Source of the DNA: JABDBK01 sp964453575
GTDB taxonomy: Bacteria > Pseudomonadota > Gammaproteobacteria > DSM-16500
Assembly: GCA_964453575.1 (NCBI GenBank)
Contig: CAYVRW010000059.1
Coordinates: forward strand, 1 to 14,801
Direction: 5' to 3'
Length of the DNA: 14,801 bases
Below the pieces are notes generated by a model. It was not told the DNA's origin. It worked only from the letters and a program-made list of their open reading frames with translations, and did no database searches. The position numbers and the translations under genes were made by a program. Positions 1-5,671 of the stretch are shown piece by piece; the first letter of the stretch is position 1; each line of letters starts with the position of its first letter.

Positions 1-5
1 CTGCT

Positions 6-48
6 AAAAATGGTGGGCACGTCGCTGAGGAGCGCTCCTTTGCCCACC
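6..48 (-). terminator. REP-like palindrome, probable terminator of the lipoprotein gene
   Basis: Arms GGTGGGCA (12-19) and TGCCCACC (41-48) are perfect inverted repeats. Between them sits a second perfect 12-bp palindrome, AGGAGCGCTCCT (28-39). Read on the minus strand, the stem follows the lipoprotein stop codon by about 12 bases and is followed by ATTTTT, as in a rho-independent terminator. The GTGGGCA/TGCCCAC type of palindrome is widespread as an intergenic REP repeat in proteobacteria, so it may be both a repeat element and a terminator. No second copy was seen in this window. Confidence 0.6.
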
Positions 49-60
49 CTACAGCGCTAT

Positions 61-726
61 TTAAAATCCTAACTTATTCAATGCCTTCGTATTTAATTCA
101 TCAAATAAAGCATATAACTCTGATTTATATTCCTGCATCGTCATTTCTGATATATTTTTATTCAATTCAATAACATCAGAACCTTCTGGATGCACTACAT
201 AATAACCTTTTCTATTTCCATCTTTCGTCGAATACACTTCATAAATAATACTGGCATACAATAATCTTTGTTTAACACCTAACGTATTTTTTTCAATAAC
301 TCCGTATCCTGCAGGAAATAAAGCATATTCTTCTTTTTGATAAATAGGTTTTACAATGATAACTAATTGTGCGCCCTTATAACTATCTTGATTAATAAGT
401 AATTTTGTTTTATCTGGCATAATCTCTTTGGTAGTGGTTTGCAAAATCACAACCTCAGTACCTTTAGACCATAATTTCTGAGCAAGATCGTTTTCTATAC
501 TGTGATTAATATCCCCGGTATTCATACTACTTCGAACCCATTTTTTTCGAAGTATCTTAGTTTCAGCCGTAACTTTATGCATATGGTTATCGAGTTCGGA
601 CACAATAGCAATTTTTTTTATGGGCTGTGTTTCCACTACCGATAATTGCTGCATTGCACATGATGTCAAAAAATAAGTACTTATGATAATAAAAATAGTT
701 TTACATTTTGCTTTAAATTTGAACAT
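61..726 (-). CDS. Putative outer-membrane lipoprotein, function unknown
   Basis: A 221-residue protein with a classic lipoprotein signal. It has a basic start (MFKFKAKCK), a hydrophobic stretch at residues 11-20 and the lipobox LTSC with the acylated cysteine at residue 23. Alanine follows the cysteine, so by the +2 rule the Lol system should send it to the outer membrane. The mature part is soluble-looking with alternating strands and helices, and I recognise no family. The Shine-Dalgarno is weak (GGGGAG about 11 bases upstream), but the start is fixed by the signal peptide. It stands alone on the minus strand, next to the plasmid-type module but with nothing plasmid-like in it. The lipoprotein nature is well supported; the role is unknown. 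Confidence 0.8.
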   Translation of the reverse strand: MFKFKAKCKTIFIIISTYFLTSCAMQQLSVVETQPIKKIAIVSELDNHMHKVTAETKILRKKWVRSSMNTGDINHSIENDLAQKLWSKGTEVVILQTTTKEIMPDKTKLLINQDSYKGAQLVIIVKPIYQKEEYALFPAGYGVIEKNTLGVKQRLLYASIIYEVYSTKDGNRKGYYVVHPEGSDVIELNKNISEMTMQEYKSELYALFDELNTKALNKLGF

Positions 727-760
727 AACCTGGAGTGCTCCCCGTTATTTTATGAGTAAA

Positions 761-776
761 CGTTCTACGTGAAACT
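761..776. promoter_or_regulatory. parS-like imperfect palindrome
   Basis: The 16-mer CGTTCTACGTGAAACT matches the canonical chromosomal parS (TGTTTCACGTGAAACA) at 12 of 16 positions. Its right half, ACGTGAAAC, is intact. It lies beyond the distal end of the parA-parB operon, where plasmid centromeres often sit. ParB proteins of plasmids often use other sequences, so assignment to the ParB encoded here is a guess. Confidence 0.3.
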
Positions 777-825
777 TACAAAGGTTTATCATTTGCAATC
801 TCACTTAGTTATTCAACCGTTACTA

Positions 826-886
826 TCCCACAAACGTCACAAAAGAAGTATTAAAAAACATTATTTCATCATCCCACAGATGTCTC
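826..886 (-). repeat. Two inverted iterons (candidate incompatibility or control locus)
   Basis: Bases 826-840 (TCCCACAAACGTCAC) are the exact reverse complement of the first two iterons upstream of the rep gene, 15 of 15. Bases 872-886 (TCCCACAGATGTCTC) are a second copy with one departure from the iteron consensus GTGACRTTTRTGGGA beyond its variable positions. The two starts are 46 bases apart. They lie in the 231-base gap between the lipoprotein and the ribbon-helix-helix gene, about 2.5 kb from the main iteron array and in opposite orientation. F and P1 plasmids carry a comparable second iteron cluster that limits copy number. Confidence 0.75.
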
Positions 887-923
887 ACTTCAGTTGAGTG
901 GCATTAAAAGAGAAGTATTTAAA

Positions 924-949
924 ATCAATTAATATTGATAATTATCAAT
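924..949. promoter_or_regulatory. Phased ATCAAT half-sites including a 16-bp palindrome
   Basis: ATCAAT occurs at 924-929, its inverse ATTGAT at 934-939, and ATCAAT again at 944-949, so half-sites alternate every 10 bases. The last two form the perfect 16-bp palindrome ATTGATAATTATCAAT (934-949), eight bases past the stop of the ribbon-helix-helix gene. Spacing of one helical turn suits a dimeric DNA-binding protein. ParB or the ribbon-helix-helix protein are the obvious candidates, but this is inference. There is no T-run to make it a convincing terminator. Confidence 0.4.
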
Positions 950-957
950 GAGTTATG

Positions 958-1317
958 CTATTGTTCGGTGACCGAAGTTGCTTCTCGAATAAGGCGTTGC
1001 ATGATGCTTGCCCTAATAAGATTACTTTTCACGCCTTCCATCACAGGATAATGACGACGGATTTCGATAATCGCCTTATCCATTTTCGACATAAGCATAT
1101 CAGGCAATCGAATACTGATAACCTCAGTGAGATGATCCATATCTCCTGCAATATCCGCCAATGTTGGATAATCATCAAGCATTAAAAAAGATTCAATAGC
1201 CTCAACTATCCATTTACTTTTACCACGCATCCCATAACCGTCACTAATAATGCGCTGTTGCATAGTAAAATGCAGCTTTCTTTGTAATTTAATTGATGTC
1301 ATCATTGCTTTTGTCAT
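958..1317 (-). CDS. Small tandem ribbon-helix-helix-like DNA-binding protein, third gene of the par operon
   Basis: A 119-residue basic protein that starts 4 bases after the parB stop, so it is the third gene of the parA-parB operon. Its Shine-Dalgarno (TAGGAT) lies inside the end of parB. Two segments each read as strand-helix-helix. Residues about 8-47 run from IKLQRKLHFTM to KSKWIVEAIESFL. Residues about 66-112 run from VISIRLP to SNLIRASIMQRLIRE. This is the layout of ribbon-helix-helix (MetJ/Arc/CopG) domains, here apparently two in one chain. I infer a DNA-binding role in partition, replication control or operon autoregulation. I do not recognise a named family, and the fold assignment rests on pattern only. 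Confidence 0.7.
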   Translation of the reverse strand: MTKAMMTSIKLQRKLHFTMQQRIISDGYGMRGKSKWIVEAIESFLMLDDYPTLADIAGDMDHLTEVISIRLPDMLMSKMDKAIIEIRRHYPVMEGVKSNLIRASIMQRLIREATSVTEQ

Positions 1318-1321
1318 AATC

Positions 1322-2341
1322 CTATTTCACAAATTCATGTTCTAAAATTTCAATAAGTTTTTTAAATGCTCTCGACGTTTGATCCAAATGAGCCCAATCT
1401 ATATTTGTAAAGATATGAGCATACTTTTTATATTCAATTCTATTAACCACTGATTCCACAAGTGTTTGAACAACATTGGTATTTAAGGTAAAACCCATAT
1501 TAATCCGTGATACCGTTCTGCCGCGTTTTGCAGAGTGAGTATTCATGGCAGCTTGTTGTTTCATCACCTGTTTGCTGCGAGCAACTATTTTACGTAGTTC
1601 CTTTAAGCTGCATCCATCAATACAAGCTTGCAAAGCTTCTGTACGAATCTCTTCTGAATCGATAGCACAAATAATAGCTGCTTTATCTAAGCTACGAATA
1701 TTACCACGTTCTATATGGTGTTTTACATCCTCAGGCGCATTTAAAACAGCCAGATAATAGGTTGCTTGCGGTAGTGAAAGACCTGTAATAGTTTTTAAAA
1801 AAGTAGCAGTTAAGTGAGTATCTGGATATTGGTGCTGATATTCTGTGATGATATCTTGGATATTGTTAATACGTTCTTCAAGTGTAAGGTCTTCTCGAGC
1901 TGTATTTTCTATCCATTGAATAAGTTTTAACTCGAACCCTTTGGGTTTTTCATTATAAACTCTTGCTTCAATCTCATGCTTTCCCGCTAGTATGGAAGCC
2001 AAACAACGGCGTTCGCCTGCCACCACTCTATACAATTCACTACGTTTATAGACAACAATGGGATTAATAACACCGCTGCTTTCTATGGTCGCTGCAAGCT
2101 CTTGTAAGCGTTCAAGCTCTGCATTTTTACGCACGTATAAGGGATCATTTTTCTCGATCCCTTGCGAAACATCACTTAAGGTAATGGCTAATTTTCTAGG
2201 ATTATCAGGGTCTAATTCGACACGCGATAATGGCAGAATAGTATTGCGAAAAATACCGCTATTATTTTCAACCACATTAATAGTTTCACTTAAACCTCTA
2301 CTCAATGCTTGCGAAACTCCAAAACGTTTTTTCTTAGTCAT
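1322..2341 (-). CDS. parB: ParB-family partition protein
   Basis: A centromere-binding ParB of 339 residues when started at 2341. Visible features include a region of NPRK around 47-50, the ParB/sulfiredoxin-type segment with NPIVVYKR, and the CTPase motif GERR at 109-112. These are followed by the conserved IENTAREDLTLEER segment (144-157) and a helix-turn-helix plus linker around 177-215 that would read parS. The ATG at 2341 overlaps the parA stop (ATGACTAA, 8 bases) and has AGAGGA 9 bases upstream. An upstream in-frame start at 2467 would add 42 residues inside parA and is rejected. It works with ParA to place replicon copies at cell division. The family call is firm. Confidence 0.93.
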   Translation of the reverse strand: MTKKKRFGVSQALSRGLSETINVVENNSGIFRNTILPLSRVELDPDNPRKLAITLSDVSQGIEKNDPLYVRKNAELERLQELAATIESSGVINPIVVYKRSELYRVVAGERRCLASILAGKHEIEARVYNEKPKGFELKLIQWIENTAREDLTLEERINNIQDIITEYQHQYPDTHLTATFLKTITGLSLPQATYYLAVLNAPEDVKHHIERGNIRSLDKAAIICAIDSEEIRTEALQACIDGCSLKELRKIVARSKQVMKQQAAMNTHSAKRGRTVSRINMGFTLNTNVVQTLVESVVNRIEYKKYAHIFTNIDWAHLDQTSRAFKKLIEILEHEFVK

Positions 2342-3209
2342 GTGCAAATATCCTCTCTGATATATAGTGGCATACTTCGTTCGCTTCCTGCGCAGCAACA
2401 TGGTTATTTTGAAAATCAAAAATGGAACGTGGATTAGCATCTTCAGAATCAATTTCAGCAAATACAATACGTTGGCTCAGTTTAACAGGCAACATGTATT
2501 TACCAATAGCTGTGTTATCTTGTAAACTGGTAAGAATATCTTTGTGTAAGCGTGTTTGTTTAAACATGTTGGGTAATATACCTACCAGCGATAAAGGCCG
2601 ATTTTTTTCACGAACAAGCGATTCTTGCATCCATAATTGCAACATCCCATAAATACCTTGTACAGGTTGTTCTTCCATGACAGATGGAATAACAATATGG
2701 GTTGCGGCTTTTATAACACTCACAGTTAACGGCCCTTTGGAAGGTGCTGTATCAATGACAACTGTTTCATATGTGGACTGAACGTCAGGAGAATTCAAGA
2801 AATTAGTCAGTTGTTTGTGCACCTTTTCAACAACATCACTTCTTCTGACTGCTTCCGCAGCAAGTAATTTTTCAGCATGTCCGGGTGCTAAATCTAAACG
2901 TTCGATGTAAGTTGGATATGGAACAACACCTTGTCCATAAAAAATCTCAGCAATGCTGCTGCGACCATCCCAATTCACATCATCTGGATCATCAGGATTA
3001 AAATCAGGATGGATGGGGGGCATTAATCCTTCAGGTGATGCAGGATCAATTTCCATTTTAAGGTATTGATGAGAGAAATTACATTGTGGGTCAAAATCAA
3101 TGGCTAAAGTGCTCTTTTTTTTAACTTTACTAAGATACTCTGCCATGGTTCTACTACACGTTGTTTTTCCTACACCGCCTTTGTTATTCAGAAATGCGAT
3201 GATCTTCAT
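2334..3209 (-). CDS. parA: ParA-family partition ATPase
   Basis: A 291-residue ParA/Soj ATPase. The deviant Walker A motif KGGVGKTT is at residues 10-17, with the signature lysine at 10. The Walker A' region DFDPQCN follows at 38-44 and Walker B VVIDTAP at 150-156. No helix-turn-helix domain precedes the Walker box, so it resembles short (type Ib or chromosomal-size) ParA rather than the F or P1 type. ATP-bound ParA coats the nucleoid and is released by ParB, moving the replicon. The start has a strong Shine-Dalgarno (AAAGGGAG) and a promoter candidate upstream. It heads the operon with parB (8-base overlap) and the ribbon-helix-helix gene. Its N-terminus faces the rep gene divergently. Confidence 0.94.
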   Translation of the reverse strand: MKIIAFLNNKGGVGKTTCSRTMAEYLSKVKKKSTLAIDFDPQCNFSHQYLKMEIDPASPEGLMPPIHPDFNPDDPDDVNWDGRSSIAEIFYGQGVVPYPTYIERLDLAPGHAEKLLAAEAVRRSDVVEKVHKQLTNFLNSPDVQSTYETVVIDTAPSKGPLTVSVIKAATHIVIPSVMEEQPVQGIYGMLQLWMQESLVREKNRPLSLVGILPNMFKQTRLHKDILTSLQDNTAIGKYMLPVKLSQRIVFAEIDSEDANPRSIFDFQNNHVAAQEANEVCHYISERIFAHD

Positions 3210-3235
3210 AGAGAACTCCCTTTTATTGTATTACG

Positions 3236-3273
3236 TAGTGACTTACTATATCATCTATTTAATATTCTAATAA
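3236..3273 (-). promoter_or_regulatory. Candidate promoter and operator of the parA operon
   Basis: On the minus strand, TATAGT (3245-3250, one mismatch to the consensus -10) lies 17 bases after TTATTA (3268-3273, a weak -35). The -10 overlaps the inverted repeat TAGTGACTTACTA (3236-3248, arms TAGT/ACTA), which could be an operator for a protein of the operon. The 5' leader would be roughly 30 bases. The -10 is good and the -35 poor, so the call is moderate. Confidence 0.45.
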
Positions 3274-3387
3274 ATAAAATATTAAAAAATAACAACACAG
3301 CTAGTTGTTGTTTTGTTTATCTTATAGTTTATCTTTTGTTTAGAGTGGCGTAAGTTTTTGAAAAGTAAAAAAATTTAAGTGTTATTG
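3250..3387. other. AT-rich stretch beside the iterons, candidate origin unwinding region
   Basis: This stretch is strongly A+T-rich and lies directly before the iteron array, the usual place of the unwinding element in iteron plasmids. It contains the 9-bp direct repeat GTTTATCTT at 3315-3323 and 3327-3335, a further GTTTA at 3338-3342, and the inverted repeat AACAAC/GTTGTT (3291-3296, 3304-3309). I could not find a convincing DnaA box (TTATCCACA). Confidence 0.5.
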
Positions 3388-3488
3388 GTGACGTTTGTGG
3401 GACTTTTTGTGACGTTTGTGGGAAGTTAATGTGACATTTATGGTAAGGAAATGTGACAGCTATGGGATTAACTGTGACAACTGTGGGA
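3388..3488 (+). repeat. Five direct iterons of the replication origin
   Basis: Five 15-bp copies occur: GTGACGTTTGTGGGA at 3388-3402 and 3409-3423, GTGACATTTATGGTA at 3431-3445, GTGACAGCTATGGGA at 3453-3467 and GTGACAACTGTGGGA at 3474-3488. Starts are 21, 22, 22 and 21 bases apart, two helical turns. The consensus is GTGACRTTTRTGGGA. Their position directly before and into a Rep_3-type initiator gene is typical of theta-replicating iteron plasmids. The initiator binds such repeats to open the origin and to regulate its own expression. Confidence 0.9.
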
Positions 3489-4868
3489 TTAGAAAAAACA
3501 TCAGCAAAGCATGAATTAAAAAAGCATGCTGCAACCATACATTGCTCTAATACGTTTAGTTTATTACAGCGTAAAATTAGCAATGCATTGCTTTATCATG
3601 CCTATAACGAATTACTGCAAAAAGAAGAACATACCATCAGTATTCGTCAACTTTGTAATCTTATTGAATACAGCGGCAACAATCATGCTGCGATAAAAGA
3701 TGCATTGAGAGGCCTATTATCGACAGTGATAGAATGGAATGTGGTCAACGACACGACAGGTGTCGAAGATTGGACAGCAAGTTCCATTTTGGCTAGCGTG
3801 AGCTTACAAGGGCCGCTTTGTTATTTTGCTTATTCGCCTCGTATGAAGCAATTACTGCATTCACCTACGATGTTTGGAAAGATTAATTTATATATACAAT
3901 CGCGTTTTAAATCGAGTTATGGGTTGGCATTGTACGAAAATTGTATACGGTACCGTGGATTGCCGCATACGAAATGGTTTGATATTGAAACATTTCGTAA
4001 ATTGATGGGAGTACCTCAAGGTAATTACACCGTATTTCGTTATTTTAAAAGAAGGGTATTAGACAAATCGGTTGAGGAAGTGAATACTTATTCTGATTTG
4101 CTTATTGAGCCAGAACTGTTCCGGGAACGGCGACAAGTTATTAAAGTCAGATTTATGCTTAAAGATAGAGCTAAAAAAACTCGTTTAGGCACGACTATTC
4201 AACACGACGAATGTACAAATGAAACGGACAATGAAGTGGTTCAATTACGATCTAAAATGATTGTGAATTTTGGTTTATCGCCCAGCCAAGCAGAAAAAGT
4301 ATTAAATGATTATGATCAACCATTTATTTTAGAAAAAATTACTGTTGTTGAAACATCTAAAAATTATCAATTCGGAAAAGTTAAAAATCTTGCTGCGTAT
4401 TTTTTAAGCGCTTTAAAGAATGACTATAAACCGGCCAAAAAAAGCAATGATACGCAAAGACAGAAAAAACGTGAAGAAGACATTGCTAAAGCCAATTTAA
4501 AAGAGCTACAGCGCAATGCAGAAAAGATTGAGGCAGTCTATGCTGAATATCGAGAAGAATTGATAGATGAGACTATAATGGCTCTGGATAAGGATAAACA
4601 AAAACATTTTATGGAAAGTTTTTATCAATACGCTGAAGGGTCTATCAAGACTATTCTTAAGTTACAACGTAAAAGATATTCGCAAGCGACTATTTTAAAG
4701 TCACCCCAAATTAAAGCATTACTACGAGAATTTGCTATACGTACTCTTCATGAATTACAAATTAAATTACTTTCAATAGAAAAATACCTGGATCGATTTT
4801 CAGAAGCAGAACGTAATGCATGGTATCAGTACAAATTGATTGAATCGCATCATCCGGTGAGAAAGTAG
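3453..4868 (+). CDS. Plasmid replication initiator, Rep_3 (RepA/RepB) superfamily
   Basis: A 471-residue initiator. The N-terminal two-thirds has the Rep_3 layout of paired winged-helix domains. The first starts near residue 33 with FSLLQRKISNALLYHAY. The second includes WFDIETFRKLMGVP and YFKRRVLDKSVEEVNTYSDL (about 175-215), ending in VIKVRFMLKDR. It should bind the iterons just upstream. The last 220 or so residues are a charged helical extension not needed in classic Rep_3 proteins. The start is uncertain. GTG at 3453 follows AAGGAA by only 2 bases, and ATG at 3462 is 11 bases from it, so the shorter form is equally possible. The first codons are made of iteron 4 and 5 sequence. It is divergent from parA and convergent with vapC. 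Confidence 0.9.
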   Translation: MTAMGLTVTTVGLEKTSAKHELKKHAATIHCSNTFSLLQRKISNALLYHAYNELLQKEEHTISIRQLCNLIEYSGNNHAAIKDALRGLLSTVIEWNVVNDTTGVEDWTASSILASVSLQGPLCYFAYSPRMKQLLHSPTMFGKINLYIQSRFKSSYGLALYENCIRYRGLPHTKWFDIETFRKLMGVPQGNYTVFRYFKRRVLDKSVEEVNTYSDLLIEPELFRERRQVIKVRFMLKDRAKKTRLGTTIQHDECTNETDNEVVQLRSKMIVNFGLSPSQAEKVLNDYDQPFILEKITVVETSKNYQFGKVKNLAAYFLSALKNDYKPAKKSNDTQRQKKREEDIAKANLKELQRNAEKIEAVYAEYREELIDETIMALDKDKQKHFMESFYQYAEGSIKTILKLQRKRYSQATILKSPQIKALLREFAIRTLHELQIKLLSIEKYLDRFSEAERNAWYQYKLIESHHPVRK

Positions 4869-4895
4869 AGTGAGCTTATTGCGCAACAATGCCAT

Positions 4896-5267
4896 TTAAA
4901 GCTGATAGGGTACTAGAACAAAAGGATATTTCTTGGGATTGAAATCTTTAGTATTTCGCGTCACCAGCTTTAATTTATGGTGTTTAGCAATTGCTGCTTG
5001 AAAAGCATCTGGCAATTTCCATCCATGTCTTTGTCGTAATTGAGCCGCTAAATCCGCTTCAGCTACTGTTAGAGGATATTGTTCAAATTCATCACATAAT
5101 TTTTTTGCCAGGCTAAGATTTCTTTTTGAATTAAATCCGGTCAATAATTCTGCTCTTGTAATGATTGAAATAGAAATATTCTTCTGGTTAAGCAATATAA
5201 AATCAGTCGCTTTCTTAATATCATTAAAATGATCAATGAGTATAACTGTATCCAATAACAATTTCAT
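4896..5267 (-). CDS. vapC: VapC-type PIN-domain ribonuclease toxin
   Basis: A 123-residue PIN-domain protein when started at ATG 5267. The acidic metal-binding residues of the family are in place: D6 (LLLDTVILID), E40 (ITRAEL), D87 (KLPDAF) and D108 (TRNTKDF). VapC toxins are Mg-dependent endoribonucleases that cut tRNA or rRNA and are held inactive by the paired antitoxin. The ATG comes 2 bases after the antitoxin stop (TAG TC ATG), which argues for translational coupling. A GTG 15 bases upstream is an alternative start. The gene is convergent with rep and would serve as an addiction module of the plasmid-type region. All catalytic residues are present, so it is probably active. Confidence 0.9.
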   Translation of the reverse strand: MKLLLDTVILIDHFNDIKKATDFILLNQKNISISIITRAELLTGFNSKRNLSLAKKLCDEFEQYPLTVAEADLAAQLRQRHGWKLPDAFQAAIAKHHKLKLVTRNTKDFNPKKYPFVLVPYQL

Positions 5268-5269
5268 GA

Positions 5270-5509
5270 CTACTCGTCCCACTCATCGCGGATATTGGTT
5301 TGATAGGTTAATCCATCTTCTTCACGCCAAATTCCTCTGGTTTGTTCAAGCAATGAATCAAGATTTGTTTTCATTCGATTAGAATGAATTTGACGATATT
5401 CTTGAATGGCTTCTCTAATAATTTCTGCCATTGGGACATGTTTTATTTTAGACATTTGATCTAGCCATTTTTTTTCATTTTCATTCAAGCTGATGATGGT
5501 TCTAATCAT
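5270..5509 (-). CDS. vapB: VapB-type ribbon-helix-helix antitoxin
   Basis: A 79-residue antitoxin when started at ATG 5509, which has GAAGGG 8 bases upstream. Residues 2-40 (IRTIISLNENEKKWLDQM to MAEIIREAIQEY) form a CopG/MetJ-type ribbon-helix-helix domain that should bind the operator upstream. The acidic, aromatic tail ending in IRDEWDE is the part that normally wraps the toxin. An upstream in-frame ATG at 5542 would put the start inside the operator palindrome and is rejected. It is the first gene of the two-gene operon with vapC. Confidence 0.88.
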   Translation of the reverse strand: MIRTIISLNENEKKWLDQMSKIKHVPMAEIIREAIQEYRQIHSNRMKTNLDSLLEQTRGIWREEDGLTYQTNIRDEWDE

Positions 5510-5524
5510 ACAAAAAAACCCTTC

Positions 5525-5560
5525 AAGTGATATCATTAACATGAATCGATGATATCACTT
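5525..5560. promoter_or_regulatory. Double operator of vapBC
   Basis: A perfect 12-bp inverted repeat: AAGTGATATCAT (5525-5536) and ATGATATCACTT (5549-5560), with 12 bases between. Each arm holds the palindrome TGATATCA (5528-5535 and 5550-5557), with centres 22 bases apart, two helical turns. This is the usual layout for cooperative binding of a ribbon-helix-helix antitoxin. The right arm overlaps the -10 of the vapBC promoter. Confidence 0.8.
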
Positions 5561-5577
5561 AGTTTACTTAAATGCAA
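5549..5577 (-). promoter_or_regulatory. vapBC promoter
   Basis: On the minus strand, TTGCAT (5572-5577) and TATCAT (5549-5554) are separated by exactly 17 bases, a good sigma-70 promoter. The -10 lies in the right operator arm, so antitoxin binding should block it. The leader would be about 35 bases. Confidence 0.7.
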
Positions 5578-5671
5578 GAATTCGCAGTCGCTTCTGTATC
5601 TTGGATTGAATTCGCCAATTTTATGCACCGAATGATTTGATTTAATAAAAAACTTACATAAAATCAACTGG

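Noticed and set aside
934..949. Fur box at the 16-bp palindrome
   Set aside because: It contains GATAATTATC but lacks the 7-1-7 spacing of Fur sites and lies downstream of a gene, not at a promoter of an iron gene.
955..1185. Plus-strand open frame of 76 codons over the RHH gene
   Set aside because: It is antisense to a gene that fits the operon by spacing and motif, and its product has no recognisable feature.
2342..2467. Longer ParB start adding 42 residues
   Set aside because: The extension lies wholly inside parA. The ATG at 2341 has a good Shine-Dalgarno and the 8-base ATGACTAA overlap typical of coupling.
3329..3583. Minus-strand open frame across the iterons
   Set aside because: The frame exists because of the repeats (its product shows the repeat as FYHKC and similar units), and it is antisense to the rep gene with no ribosome site seen.
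4873..4903. AGCTT/AAGCT between the convergent rep and vapC genes as a terminator
   Set aside because: The stem is only five bases with a loop of over 20 and no T-run on either strand.
772..5658. AAACTTACA at 772-780 and 5650-5658 as direct repeats bounding the plasmid module
   Set aside because: Nine bases of AT-rich sequence nearly 5 kb apart can match by chance, and no integrase gene or tRNA end supports an attachment site.
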